From: JAAUTS01 sp034440395
GTDB lineage: Bacteria; Verrucomicrobiota; Verrucomicrobiia; Methylacidiphilales; JAAUTS01
Reading direction: 5' to 3'
Assembly: GCA_034440395.1 (NCBI GenBank)
Contig: JAWXBW010000067.1
Coordinates: 17,868 to 81,867, forward strand
Length of the DNA: 64,000 nt
Positions 17,195 to 25,463 of the stretch are shown here, piece by piece (position 1 is the first letter of the stretch; every line of letters starts with the position of its first letter). Made by a program: the position numbers and the translations under genes. A model generated the notes under the pieces. That model saw only the letters and a program-made list of their open reading frames with translations. It was not told the origin of the DNA and made no database searches.

Positions 17195-19480
17195 ATGAAC
17201 ACGAACGAAGAAAAATCTTGCTGCCAAAAACCCGCTGGGAATTCACCGTCAATTTCAACGGCAAAGTATATCTGTCCCATGTGCCCTGGCGTGGAATCAG
17301 AAGAATCAGGTGCCTGCCCAAAATGCGGGATGGCACTGGAACGGAATCCGCTTTGGAAACCAACTACATCTAAGCAAGTTTACACCTGCCCGATGCATCC
17401 CGAGATCAGGCAAGATCATTTAGGGGAATGCCCTATCTGTGGCATGACGATTGAACTAGAAGCCCCGGCAGCTGACACAGCGGAAGATGATCACGAACTC
17501 CGCAATATGCAACGCCGCTTCTGGATCGGTGTCGCTTTATCTCTCCCATTACTACTCCTCACCATGGGCGAAAAGCTCCCGGGTATCCGAGACATACCCG
17601 GCGGAACTTCCAACTGGATTCAGCTATTTTTAAGTACTCCAGTCGTCCTCTGGGCGGGTTGGCCGTTTTTCGTTCGGGGCTGGAACTCTCTTATACATCG
17701 CAGCCTAAATATGTTCACGCTGATCGCATTAGGAACTGGTGCTGCTTTTCTTTACAGTCTCGTAGCGGTCTTCGCTCCGAATCTTTTCCCTCGTTCCTTC
17801 CAACATAATGGAGCAGTGGGAGTCTATTTTGAAGCGGCAGCGGTAATCATCGTGCTCGTGCTCCTTGGCCAAATGCTAGAACTTAAAGCACGAGCCGGCA
17901 CCAGTGCTGCAATGAAAGCTTTACTAGGACTATCACCTAAAACAGCTCGGCGAGTCAAAGACGGAAACGAAGAGGAAATTCCCCTCGATCTAGTGCAACC
18001 CGGCGATCTGCTAAGAGTCAAACCTGGTGAAAAAATTCCTGTGGATGGAATCGTACAAGAAGGCACTAGCGCCGTGGATGAATCCATGCTCACAGGGGAA
18101 CCTATGCCTGCGAGTAAAGAAGTTGGCAGCAAAGTTACCGGAGGCACGGTCAACGGCACGGGCAGCTTCGTCATGCGAGCTGAACGAGTAGGGCATGAAA
18201 CGATGCTCGCCCAAATCGTCGATATGGTGGCTAAGGCCCAACGCAGCCGTGCTCCCATTCAACGACTGGCCGATGCCGTCTCTGGCTGGTTCGTGCCCGT
18301 GGTCATCGGCATTGCGATGCTCACCTTCGGGGTCTGGTTTTTCTACGGGCCAGAACCGCGCTTCGTTTATGCCCTTATCAACGCCGTGGCCGTGCTCATC
18401 ATCGCTTGTCCCTGTGCCCTTGGACTCGCCACGCCCATGTCCATCATGGTTGGAGTAGGGCGCGGTGCTCAAGCTGGAGTCTTGATCAAAAACGCCGAAG
18501 CTTTAGAAAGACTGGAAAAAATCACCACGTTAGTCGTGGATAAAACAGGGACACTCACTCAGGGCAAACCTGTCGTCACGCATCTGTTCCCTGTGGGTGA
18601 AGTGAATGAAGCTAATCTGCTCCAATGGGCAGCATCCCTAGAAGCCCAAAGTGAACATCCCTTAGCAGGAGCTATTCTTCAATCAGCCAAGGAAAAAAAT
18701 CTCCCTCTCATGGCGATGACCGATTTCCAGTCCATCACCGGAGGAGGCGTCAGCGGCAGCGTTGAAGGGAAAAATGTATTGATCGGGCAATTGAGTCTAT
18801 TGGTGGAACGCAAGGTTACAAAGTTGGAAAGTCTAGAAACGGAAGCCGACCGACTAAGGATGGAGGGAAACACCGTAATCTTTGTGGCCGTGAATGGACA
18901 AGCTGCTGGATTGATTGCTCTTGCCGATCCCCTGAAATCCACCACCGAAGAAGCCATTCGTGCGCTTCACCAACTTGGCCTGAAGGTCATCATGCTAACG
19001 GGAGACAATGCCAAAACTGCACAAGTGATCGCCAACCAGCTCCAGATTGATGAAGTGATTGCTGGGGTCAGCCCTAAGGATAAGCACGAGAAAATAGAAT
19101 CACTCAAAGCGGCTGGATTGCACGTCGCCATGGCCGGAGATGGAGTCAATGACGCCCCCGCTCTAGCAGCCGCAGATGTTGGCATCGCCATGGGCACAGG
19201 AACGGATGTGGCCATGGAAAGTGCAGGCATCACCCTCATCAAAGGCGATTTGCGCGGAATCGTGCAAGCCATCGCCTTGAGCCGAGCTACCATGAGCAAC
19301 ATACGCCAGAACCTCGGCTTCGCCTTTCTCTACAACTGCCTCGGCATACCTCTGGCGGCGGGAGTGCTTTACCCAACCTTTGGCCTCCTCCTCAGCCCCA
19401 TGGTGGCCAGTGCTGCTATGGCCATGAGCAGTGTTTCCGTCATAGCTAACGCGCTTCGACTAAAGAATTTTAAATTTTAG
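17195..19480 (+). CDS. Copper/silver-translocating P1B-type ATPase
   Basis: The 761-residue protein starts with two tandem Cys/His metal-binding modules of the YTCPMHPE...CPICGM type (the first is degenerate, YICPMCPG...CPKCGM) instead of classical GMxCxxC domains. The P-ATPase core has all key parts: TGE (LTGEPMPASK), the metal-transport motif CPC at 405-407, phosphorylated D449 in DKTGT, SEHP in the N domain, and GDGVNDAP with D649. Two C-terminal helices contain YN and MAMSSVSV, typical of copper pumps. It exports Cu(I) or Ag(I). An RND pump remnant lies just upstream. Confidence 0.95.
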   Translation: MNTNEEKSCCQKPAGNSPSISTAKYICPMCPGVESEESGACPKCGMALERNPLWKPTTSKQVYTCPMHPEIRQDHLGECPICGMTIELEAPAADTAEDDHELRNMQRRFWIGVALSLPLLLLTMGEKLPGIRDIPGGTSNWIQLFLSTPVVLWAGWPFFVRGWNSLIHRSLNMFTLIALGTGAAFLYSLVAVFAPNLFPRSFQHNGAVGVYFEAAAVIIVLVLLGQMLELKARAGTSAAMKALLGLSPKTARRVKDGNEEEIPLDLVQPGDLLRVKPGEKIPVDGIVQEGTSAVDESMLTGEPMPASKEVGSKVTGGTVNGTGSFVMRAERVGHETMLAQIVDMVAKAQRSRAPIQRLADAVSGWFVPVVIGIAMLTFGVWFFYGPEPRFVYALINAVAVLIIACPCALGLATPMSIMVGVGRGAQAGVLIKNAEALERLEKITTLVVDKTGTLTQGKPVVTHLFPVGEVNEANLLQWAASLEAQSEHPLAGAILQSAKEKNLPLMAMTDFQSITGGGVSGSVEGKNVLIGQLSLLVERKVTKLESLETEADRLRMEGNTVIFVAVNGQAAGLIALADPLKSTTEEAIRALHQLGLKVIMLTGDNAKTAQVIANQLQIDEVIAGVSPKDKHEKIESLKAAGLHVAMAGDGVNDAPALAAADVGIAMGTGTDVAMESAGITLIKGDLRGIVQAIALSRATMSNIRQNLGFAFLYNCLGIPLAAGVLYPTFGLLLSPMVASAAMAMSSVSVIANALRLKNFKF

Positions 19481-19591
19481 TAAAATCGTAAAATAGCCTG
19501 AGGAATTTTTGGGCAAAACTAATTTGCACCACGATGTCAAATATCCATCTTCTCACGCTCCTGATCTATGTGCCAGGCTTCATGCGTCTTC

Positions 19592-20572
19592 TCAAAACCC
19601 TCGCACTTGCTCCAACACCTGAAACATTTCTTGCGCTTGGCTTGATGCTGAAACGTCATCGCATTTCAAACCCATGCGCTTGATAAATTCTTTCTGTGTC
19701 TCGTAATGCATCTGCCTCAACCCCTGCTCCGCTCCCCATTGCATCACTAACGAAAAATTAACATCAAACGTTAAATCTTGTCGTCCCACTCTTCGATATA
19801 CTTCATCACCTACCAGCCGCATCTGCTTAAAATACGCCCTCAATGTGCCATAACGATGCTGCCGAAAAAGCTCTTCCGAACGGCCGCCATAATCGATCGT
19901 TAACATGCTGCCGCCTTGCCATTGTTCTACCCATGATCTTAACCAATCACGATACGCCGTCGGAATCTCCAGCCGCTGACCCTCCACTGGTTGTGGGCAG
20001 AGTTGTCGTAGTTCCAACGCCTTCGTCTCTGAAACCTCCCACCAGGCTTCTTCCATCCCAGTAGTCGATGTCTTTAAGAAAAGCTCCTTCCATATTCCTT
20101 GCTGGTAACTGACAACTTGGCAGGGAAAGGCATCAACTAACTCGTTAGAATAAATTAAAGCACGCCCCTCGCAGGAAGTCATGGCTTGGCTCATATCGTC
20201 ATGCCAAAGCACTTTAAATCCTTTTAAATTCAGCTCTTGCTGAGCACGCAGAACAGGCGAACTTTCTACGGAATGAAATTGAAACGACCTGCGTCCCCAC
20301 CACCCTAGATTTTGCAGCACTCGTTTCATAAGGTCTCCCGTGCCACCTCCTACCTCAATCAGATGCACAGGCGAAGCCCACGCCAACTCCTGACGCTGCA
20401 CCTGCAACCAGCGTGCCAGTGCTCGGCCTAATTCCGGAAAAATCGTTGCTGATGTGGAAAAATCTCCGCCCCGTCCCACCGTCTGAATACCAGTCCGATA
20501 GTAACCCTCCACAGGATCATGCAAAGCTCGCCCCATAAACTGCTCAAAAGATTCCAGCCCCAGATTAGTCAT
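19592..20572 (-). CDS. MidA/NDUFAF7-family SAM-dependent methyltransferase
   Basis: The protein has 326 residues from the ATG at 20572; a TTG three codons upstream is less likely. The N-terminus (FEQFMGRALHDPVEGYY, GDFSTSATIFPELGRALARW) and the SAM-binding loop HLIEVGGGTGDL match the COG1565 family. YSNELVDAFPCQVV fits the family's NE-x-DA motif. The mitochondrial member methylates an arginine of a complex I subunit; the bacterial substrate is not known. It has no co-directional neighbour at close range. Confidence 0.88.
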   Translation of the reverse strand: MTNLGLESFEQFMGRALHDPVEGYYRTGIQTVGRGGDFSTSATIFPELGRALARWLQVQRQELAWASPVHLIEVGGGTGDLMKRVLQNLGWWGRRSFQFHSVESSPVLRAQQELNLKGFKVLWHDDMSQAMTSCEGRALIYSNELVDAFPCQVVSYQQGIWKELFLKTSTTGMEEAWWEVSETKALELRQLCPQPVEGQRLEIPTAYRDWLRSWVEQWQGGSMLTIDYGGRSEELFRQHRYGTLRAYFKQMRLVGDEVYRRVGRQDLTFDVNFSLVMQWGAEQGLRQMHYETQKEFIKRMGLKCDDVSASSQAQEMFQVLEQVRGF

Positions 20573-20615
20573 AAAAAACAATTGAACGATGCAAGGAAAG
20601 GCTTAACGTTCAGTC

Positions 20616-20750
20616 ATGAACGAATCAGAAAATTCCTTTAAACAAGAGTGTGACAAATTGGAAGCCATCGTCGGGATCACTGCCTCCATAATTGCGGGAA
20701 CTTGCCTTGGAGCATTCATCATTACGTTCAACTATTACTTCACAGGATAG
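20616..20750 (+). CDS. Small predicted membrane protein (44 residues)
   Basis: A short frame starts MNESENSFKQECDKLEAIVG, with one transmembrane helix (ASIIAGTCLGAFIITF) and the end NYYFTG. A purine-rich AAGGAAAGG lies about 15 bp upstream of the ATG. It sits between two minus-strand genes, and its last 11 bp overlap the 3' end of the PDZ gene. The charged head followed by a clean hydrophobic helix favours a real gene, but nothing else supports it. Confidence 0.45.
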   Translation: MNESENSFKQECDKLEAIVGITASIIAGTCLGAFIITFNYYFTG

Positions 20751-21606
20751 GCATTTTAGTCACAGGCTCTTTCCGAGCCGGTGTGGGAGTCGGTTTAGCC
20801 GATTGGTTTTTAGGTTCCATTTCTGCACTCAAATCAGACATCAGATCCCCAGCACTTTTTAACGACCGGCCTGAGCTGAAATCAACTTCAGTGTTTTGCT
20901 TTTGTCCTGCGTAAAGAATAGTCATGATAACAGACTCCCCCACTTGTTGCTTAGATGTTTTTTCTTTAAAAAATCGATCTCTAAAATCTTCTAGTGATTT
21001 AAGGGGAATCCCATTTAATGCTTTGAGCACGCTTCCAACTAAAACTCCCTTTCTTTCTGCCATAGAACCTTTTCCCACAGCTAAGACCACAACACCGCCA
21101 TCTTTTTCGGCTAAGAATAATCCTTCAGGAAATTCAAATTGCCCAATTCGTCTCTCGCCACCGCTGGGTAAATCATAGGCGAGGTAATAATCCTCGGTAA
21201 CAGCGCGATGCAAATAAGCCCGGAACTTCATCTCGTCTGTCATCGAAGGACCTTTTGCTCTATCTTCTACGGCTAGAGTCACAGCTGATTTATTAGGATC
21301 TATTTCTCTGTGCTCCACCGCGAAACGCTGAACCGCCGCATATTTATCCGTATTAAAATCCATATTCTTACGCTTCTTCACATCTTTATCATCCTGACGT
21401 GGCCGTTGAATTAATTTATGGATAGCAGTGCCTGCGGGTAAAATATCATTTAAATTAAGCAACACTGCGTAAGGCACCACGAGACGCTCCCCCTCCAATT
21501 TTACGGGAAAGATCTGACCTAGCGTGGGCTCGAGCGTGCTTTGAGCAAGGAGCTGCGGAGTTAGTGCTGCGACCAAGACCAAGAGAGCGGCGATGATAGT
21601 CTTCAT
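20740..21606 (-). CDS. Exported PDZ-domain protein
   Basis: The 288-residue protein has a signal peptide (cut near QLLA-QSTLEP). A PDZ-like domain lies at about residues 155-235 (GGVVVLAVGKGSMAERKGVL, then VLKALNGIPLKSLEDF), followed by a Pro/Lys-rich tail. There is no protease domain, so it probably acts as a periplasmic binding or scaffold protein. It is divergent from ssrA. The substrate is unknown. Confidence 0.75.
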   Translation of the reverse strand: MKTIIAALLVLVAALTPQLLAQSTLEPTLGQIFPVKLEGERLVVPYAVLLNLNDILPAGTAIHKLIQRPRQDDKDVKKRKNMDFNTDKYAAVQRFAVEHREIDPNKSAVTLAVEDRAKGPSMTDEMKFRAYLHRAVTEDYYLAYDLPSGGERRIGQFEFPEGLFLAEKDGGVVVLAVGKGSMAERKGVLVGSVLKALNGIPLKSLEDFRDRFFKEKTSKQQVGESVIMTILYAGQKQNTEVDFSSGRSLKSAGDLMSDLSAEMEPKNQSAKPTPTPARKEPVTKMPIL

Positions 21607-21648
21607 TTAATGTTGTCCTTTTCCTAAAACTAACTATGTTTAGAGATT

Positions 21649-21675
21649 ACGCCAACACTAGAAATAGTGCGGCGT
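21649..21675. promoter_or_regulatory. Hairpin just upstream of tmRNA
   Basis: An interrupted inverted repeat (ACGCC-AA-CACTA, GAAA loop, TAGTG-C-GGCGT) forms a 10-bp stem with a small internal bulge and ends 12 bp before the mature 5' end of tmRNA. It may be part of the precursor leader or a regulatory site between ssrA and the divergent PDZ gene. A weak sigma70-like pair (TTGTCC at 21613, TATGTT at 21635, 16-bp spacing) lies just before it. Confidence 0.35.
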
Positions 21676-21687
21676 AGGATTCCAAAA

Positions 21688-22040
21688 GGGGGCGCTCGGT
21701 TTCGACTGTTCGAAACAGTCTCCTGTGGCAAGCCGAGGACTGAACAGGTTGGCCTCGTTAATCATCCCGTTCAAAACATAATTGCTAACGAAGAATTAGC
21801 CCTCGCAGCCTAAAGTGCTGTGACGTCGTTACTCTGATTCCGGCTACGGGATAACGGCGAAATTAGTCGGACAATGTCTAGGGTGAGTGACCGACCTTAG
21901 ACAGTGAATCAACGTGGTGGCTGGAAGGACGATGCGCGGGGCCGCGCAACCCGGACTTTGAGAACTTAACGGCCCCTAAGCTTGTAGAAACAGTTGTACT
22001 TATCGTTCAGGACGCGGGTTCGAGTCCCGCCGCCTCCACC
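21688..22040 (+). ncRNA. ssrA: Transfer-messenger RNA (tmRNA)
   Basis: The 5' end GGGGGCG pairs with the 3' CGCCTCC to form the acceptor stem. GGTTTCGACTG follows the 5' strand, and the 3' end has the T-arm GGACGCGGGTTCGAGTCCCG. The tag frame starts at GCT 21784 and ends at TAA 21811-21813, giving the predicted tag ANEELALAA. The four-pseudoknot-length body is about 353 nt in all. The terminal CCA is not fully encoded (ACC then C), so CCA addition or trimming is needed. It rescues stalled ribosomes with SmpB. It is a one-piece, standard-order molecule. Confidence 0.97.
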
Positions 22041-22066
22041 CTTAGAGCTAAGGTGTGGGTTTTTTT
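22036..22066 (+). terminator. Terminator of ssrA
   Basis: CCACCCTTA and TAAGGTGTGG form a nine-pair stem with one bulged T and a GAGC loop, followed by seven Ts (22060-22066). The 5' arm overlaps the 3' end of mature tmRNA. Confidence 0.75.
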
Positions 22067-22130
22067 GGCTTTTCTTATTATATTACCCAAGCATTCTGGC
22101 CACATGCCAACGCCCAGAGAAGAACTTTGA
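22061..22130 (+). repeat. Left copy of a ~70-bp imperfect direct repeat (partner at 37830-37899)
   Basis: By-eye ungapped alignment with 37830-37899 gives about 55 matches in 70. Shared blocks include TTTTTTGGCT, CTTATTA, GCATTCTG and ATGCCAACGC. In the right copy this DNA covers the upstream region and first codons of a response-regulator gene. Here the same ATG runs into TGA after eight codons (MPTPREEL), so it is a dead 5' fragment. Confidence 0.75.
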
Positions 22131-22149
22131 AGCTCCCTTCCCTACGTCT

Positions 22150-22413
22150 ATGAGCTTCCAATCAATCAATGCCTTTATTTTGTCCCATGTTCGAATGTTA
22201 GAACTTATCGGTGTTATTATGCGGATATTTAGTTTTTCGCTAGTGAGCTGGATGGGGCCAGCTAGCCCTTTCCTGTTCGTTTGGATCTTTAATACGGTTG
22301 ATGCCATTTTGCTTTCTTGGTGCTCTGTCTTAAAAAAAGACAAAGCCTACACCCTCCTAAACGTCTTTTGGATCATGATTGGAATAGTCGGAATCTACAA
22401 AGCAACTGCCTAG
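22150..22413 (+). CDS. Small integral membrane protein, unknown function
   Basis: The 87-residue protein starts at MSFQSINAFILSHV. It has three hydrophobic segments (around LIGVIMRIFSFSLV, FLFVWIFNTVDAILLSW and LLNVFWIMIGIVGIY) separated by short charged loops. The open frame extends upstream into tmRNA, but that part cannot be coding, so the internal ATG is used. It resembles small three-helix proteins often annotated only as hypothetical. It lies between the left direct repeat and the accessory block. Confidence 0.6.
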   Translation: MSFQSINAFILSHVRMLELIGVIMRIFSFSLVSWMGPASPFLFVWIFNTVDAILLSWCSVLKKDKAYTLLNVFWIMIGIVGIYKATA

Positions 22414-22468
22414 CCCTCTGGGAATCAGACCTTGAATAAAGCAAGAGCTGCGGCACCCTGTAAATAGT

Positions 22469-23221
22469 ATGATAACATCTCCGCCTACTTTTCTATGCGC
22501 AACGCTGCGCTTTGTTCTTTTATTAGCACTGACACAAGGTGTTTATGCTAAAGAAGACCCATTCAAACTTGTGCAGGCGGCCGTGCGGCAAGATAAAAAA
22601 TTACTTGAACGTCGCGCCGCATATGAATGCACGGCTATTTCAAAACGTGAAAAGTTAAACTCCGCACGCCAAGTAACCAAAACTGAAACACAAAGTACCA
22701 CCTTAAATGCTGGTCAGTCCCCAGACTACGAGACCCGTAAAGCACCTGAGGGGGTCAAAGGGATGGAGGAAGATTTAAGGAAAAGTTCGCAGGAAGAGCC
22801 TTTTAATATTTTACAAATTATAGACCACTTTAATTATGAACATGCAGGACAGGAAACCATAAACGGAGTAGTTTGTCATAAAATCCGCTTCACCCCAAAG
22901 GGAGGTCAACCCTTCAATAATCGTGAGGAGAAAGTAGCTAATGAAGTGGCAGGCTATTTCTGGGTCTCCGTCAAGGATCAGACCTTAATGAAAAATAAAG
23001 GCAGCCTGACTAAACCTGTTTCCGTGGCATGGTTTTTTGCAACCCTCAAGGAAATGGAGTTTTCCTTTGATACGAAAAAACTTCCCAATGGAGACTTTGC
23101 GCCTTCCCGTATTCAATACCGTTTTCGTGTCCAGATTCCTTTTGGCCAAATCCATGAACAACATACTCGGCTAATGAAGGATTACCGTAAAACATCAAAA
23201 AAAATAATTAAAAGTGATTAA
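22469..23221 (+). CDS. Exported protein, unknown function (possible LolA-like fold)
   Basis: The 250-residue protein has a signal peptide ending near GVYA-KEDP. The mature part is charged and lacks cysteine pairs. Features such as GQETINGVVCHKIRFTPKGG, FWVSVKDQTLMK and a C-terminal RVQIPFGQIHEQ resemble outer-membrane lipoprotein-sorting proteins, which bind lipids in a half-barrel. That resemblance is by eye only. A LolA-like protein would fit a lipid-export role for the block that follows, since aryl polyene clusters usually include one. It is 62 bp upstream of a GT2 gene on the same strand. Confidence 0.6.
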   Translation: MITSPPTFLCATLRFVLLLALTQGVYAKEDPFKLVQAAVRQDKKLLERRAAYECTAISKREKLNSARQVTKTETQSTTLNAGQSPDYETRKAPEGVKGMEEDLRKSSQEEPFNILQIIDHFNYEHAGQETINGVVCHKIRFTPKGGQPFNNREEKVANEVAGYFWVSVKDQTLMKNKGSLTKPVSVAWFFATLKEMEFSFDTKKLPNGDFAPSRIQYRFRVQIPFGQIHEQHTRLMKDYRKTSKKIIKSD

Positions 23222-23283
23222 TTAAATCATCTTCTAAAAATAGTTTCTACTGCCCTCATACCGTTTCATGCTTAATCTGTTTT

Positions 23284-24093
23284 ATGCTGGCTGCTCATCC
23301 TATTTCTACTGATTCAATCAATCCTTCCGGAAATAAACCACGCCACAAAAGTTTGGTTCTACTGCCTAGTTATAATAGCGGAATCCAACTATCAAAAACA
23401 ATTCACGAAGCTCTCGCAGAGTGGAAGCCAGTCTGGGTAATAATAGATGCCTCTAATGATGGCAGCACTCAGCCAGCTTTAGAGTTAGCTAAATCTGAGC
23501 CTGCGTTAAAGGTGCTAGTTCGCAAAGATAATGGCGGTAAAGGCTCCGCTGTTTTGTATGGACTACAATTAGCCTTAGCTGAAGGTTTTACTCATGCCCT
23601 CGTCATGGATGCTGACGGGCAACACCCATCTGGATTTATAAGAAAGTTCATGCAGCTTGCAGAAGCCCAGTCAAATGTGATGGTATTAGGTGCCCCCATT
23701 TTTGGGAGTGATGCACCCAAAGCACGAGTCTATGGGCGCCACGGCGGCAATATTTTTACGGATATTGAAACGCTTTGGGGCGGAATCCGTGATTCACTTT
23801 TTGGATTCCGAGTCTATCCCGTGAAAGCCACCGTGGAGATTATGGAAAAAATCCAATCGGCTCGACGTTACGATTTCGATACGGAAGTAGTGGTTCGACT
23901 TTATTGGCAAGGCTTTAAACCCATTAATGTCCAAGTGCCTGTGCACTATCCATCGAAGCATGAAGGCGGTATTTCCCACTTTCGTTATTTGTCCGACAAT
24001 TTATTACTGATCCGAACTCATGCTAAACTCTTAGTCTTGATGATCCCTAGGATCCCGCAGCTGCTTAAGTGGACTTTATTTCCTCGAAACTAG
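23284..24093 (+). CDS. Family 2 glycosyltransferase (polyprenyl-phosphate sugar synthase type)
   Basis: The 269-residue GT-A protein has LVLLPSYNSG, DASNDGSTQ, a nucleotide-sugar region DNGGKGSAVLYGL and the metal-binding ALVMDADGQHP. FDTEVVVRLYWQG and VPVHYPSKHEGGISHFR match the dolichyl-phosphate-mannose-synthase-like group used in aryl polyene clusters. A hydrophobic C-terminal stretch suggests membrane association. Its last 29 bp overlap the radical SAM gene on the opposite strand. Sugar and acceptor are unknown. Confidence 0.88.
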   Translation: MLAAHPISTDSINPSGNKPRHKSLVLLPSYNSGIQLSKTIHEALAEWKPVWVIIDASNDGSTQPALELAKSEPALKVLVRKDNGGKGSAVLYGLQLALAEGFTHALVMDADGQHPSGFIRKFMQLAEAQSNVMVLGAPIFGSDAPKARVYGRHGGNIFTDIETLWGGIRDSLFGFRVYPVKATVEIMEKIQSARRYDFDTEVVVRLYWQGFKPINVQVPVHYPSKHEGGISHFRYLSDNLLLIRTHAKLLVLMIPRIPQLLKWTLFPRN

Positions 24094-25111
24094 CGAGGCT
24101 TGGAACGGCATTTAAACCCGCAGGCTCTGAGAAAGAACGCAGAACTTCCGTCATGCTTACAATGCTGGGTTCTAGCCCAGCTTTATCAATGGCCGCAATT
24201 ACTCGTTGCTCGCTCATGATGTAGCGTTCTTTTTTATAAAGTTGATAATTTTCTCTCCACCCTTCTGGCGTGAGGTTGATCGTCGAGAGATTGGCTCCAG
24301 CTTGTAACGCACGGACATAACCATCTGGGTGTAAAATGCTCATGGCGCTAACCGCAGGAATGATGCGCTCAGGTTTTAGCAAACGCATGGCGGCTACAGC
24401 ATTTAAGGCAGCTTCTAAGCAACCACTGGGATGGTCAGACCAGACAGTATCTTGACCCGCTATAAAAGGGCTCACACTATTTCCGCTCAAAGGTAAGGTT
24501 TCTAGTAAACGGATGGTTTCCAAAACATGCTCTTTAGTCTGATGTGGTAAGCCGTGTATGTATCCAGAGGATACCATCCAGCCTTGCGCCACGAGCGTGC
24601 GGATGGCATCCAATCTTTTCGCCAAGGTGCCTGGAGCTAACATCTTTTTATAGTGTGCCTCGTTTCCACTTTCGAGTTTGATGATGTAAAGATCCGCTCC
24701 CGCCTCGTATAATTCTTGATAGAGCTTACCATCTAATGACCCCAAACAAACGCTGATGCCCAGAGAGGTGTTCTCCCTCACTTCACGGATTAAAGGTATG
24801 ACCACCTCACGCACCACGACAGGATCTTCCCCAGCTTGAATGTTAATGTCTGTGACGGAAGGAGGCAGGTTTTCAAAAAGGATTTCTCGTAATAAATCCG
24901 CCTCCATTCGGTAGCGTTCTAGCGATTCATTATCACGCCGCATTCCGCAGTAGCTACAGTTCTGACGGCAATAACTGGAAACCTCAACAACTGCGCGGAC
25001 AAAGACCTTCTTACCCCATATCTTATTTCTACTTAAACGCCCTCGTTCGTGCCAGTCTAACTGGCTTGACCCTAGAGAGTCTAGCAAACCCGTTAATTCT
25101 TTATCATTCAT
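24065..25111 (-). CDS. HydE-like radical SAM enzyme
   Basis: The 348-residue protein has the radical SAM cluster motif C48-x3-C52-x2-C55 (YCRQNCSYCGMRRDN), followed by ERYRM as in HydE. A full TIM barrel follows, with NIQAGEDP, IIKLESGN and SGYIHGLPHQT. The BATS-type C-terminal region ends in AGLEPSIVSM. HydE builds part of the [FeFe]-hydrogenase H-cluster, but the window has no HydF, HydG or hydrogenase gene, and the gene closes a lipid/glycan-type operon. It may therefore act on another substrate (inference). It starts 4 bp after the SMR-like gene and is the last gene of the operon. Confidence 0.85.
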   Translation of the reverse strand: MNDKELTGLLDSLGSSQLDWHERGRLSRNKIWGKKVFVRAVVEVSSYCRQNCSYCGMRRDNESLERYRMEADLLREILFENLPPSVTDINIQAGEDPVVVREVVIPLIREVRENTSLGISVCLGSLDGKLYQELYEAGADLYIIKLESGNEAHYKKMLAPGTLAKRLDAIRTLVAQGWMVSSGYIHGLPHQTKEHVLETIRLLETLPLSGNSVSPFIAGQDTVWSDHPSGCLEAALNAVAAMRLLKPERIIPAVSAMSILHPDGYVRALQAGANLSTINLTPEGWRENYQLYKKERYIMSEQRVIAAIDKAGLEPSIVSMTEVLRSFSEPAGLNAVPSLASFEEIKST

Positions 25112-25115
25112 AGGA

Positions 25116-25463
25116 TCAAGTGGGAAGTTGTCGATAAGCTAACAAGCAAATTCCTGCGATGATAAGAAACACTCCAACTACTTCAGGTAGAGAAAAAGCT
25201 TGGGGAAATAAAATCCAACACGCTGCCTGAAGTAGAGCAAACCCCCCGCCTATGGCTAAAGCGAAAGTAAAAGGAGCTGGCCCTTTTTGTAAGGCGAAGG
25301 GAAGTAAGACCATGCCGAGGAAACCGACTCCATTTGCCAAAGCGAAAACGAGCAAGCCCTTCCCCAGTGGGGATTGTCCCGCGGTTTTTAAAAGCAAGTG
25401 GGAGGCCGCCATACAGACGGCATAGCCTAAGGTAAGTAAGAACCAGAAGAAGGAGTCTTTCAT
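25116..25463 (-). CDS. EamA/SMR-like four-helix membrane transporter
   Basis: The 115-residue protein has four transmembrane segments: FWFLLTLGYAVCMAASHLLL, then GLLVFALANGVGFLGMVLL, FTFALAIGGGFALLQAACWIL and VVGVFLIIAGICLLAY. The size and the ending (a membrane helix, then a short basic tail) fit half-size EamA or SMR proteins such as ArnE/ArnF-type lipid-sugar flippases. It overlaps its upstream neighbour by 4 bp and lies 4 bp from the radical SAM gene. A flippase or exporter for the cluster's glycolipid intermediate is possible (inference). Confidence 0.7.
   Translation of the reverse strand: MKDSFFWFLLTLGYAVCMAASHLLLKTAGQSPLGKGLLVFALANGVGFLGMVLLPFALQKGPAPFTFALAIGGGFALLQAACWILFPQAFSLPEVVGVFLIIAGICLLAYRQLPT

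Noticed and set aside
19533..19682. A short plus-strand frame starting MSNIHLLTLL after the copper ATPase
   Set aside because: Most of it lies antisense to the methyltransferase gene, with no ribosome site or recognisable pattern; likely chance.
22005..22040. A tRNA gene, because of the GGTTCGAGTCCCG T-arm
   Set aside because: There is no D-arm or anticodon arm at tRNA spacing. The 5' end and tag frame 300 bp upstream make it tmRNA.
21994..22149. Upstream extension of the small membrane protein into tmRNA
   Set aside because: The extension would translate the tmRNA acceptor end and its terminator; an internal ATG gives a normal small membrane protein.
24065..25111. Biotin synthase (bioB), given bioFAD in the same window
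   Set aside because: The cysteine motif and following RYRM pattern fit HydE, not BioB, and it lies 16 kb away in another operon.
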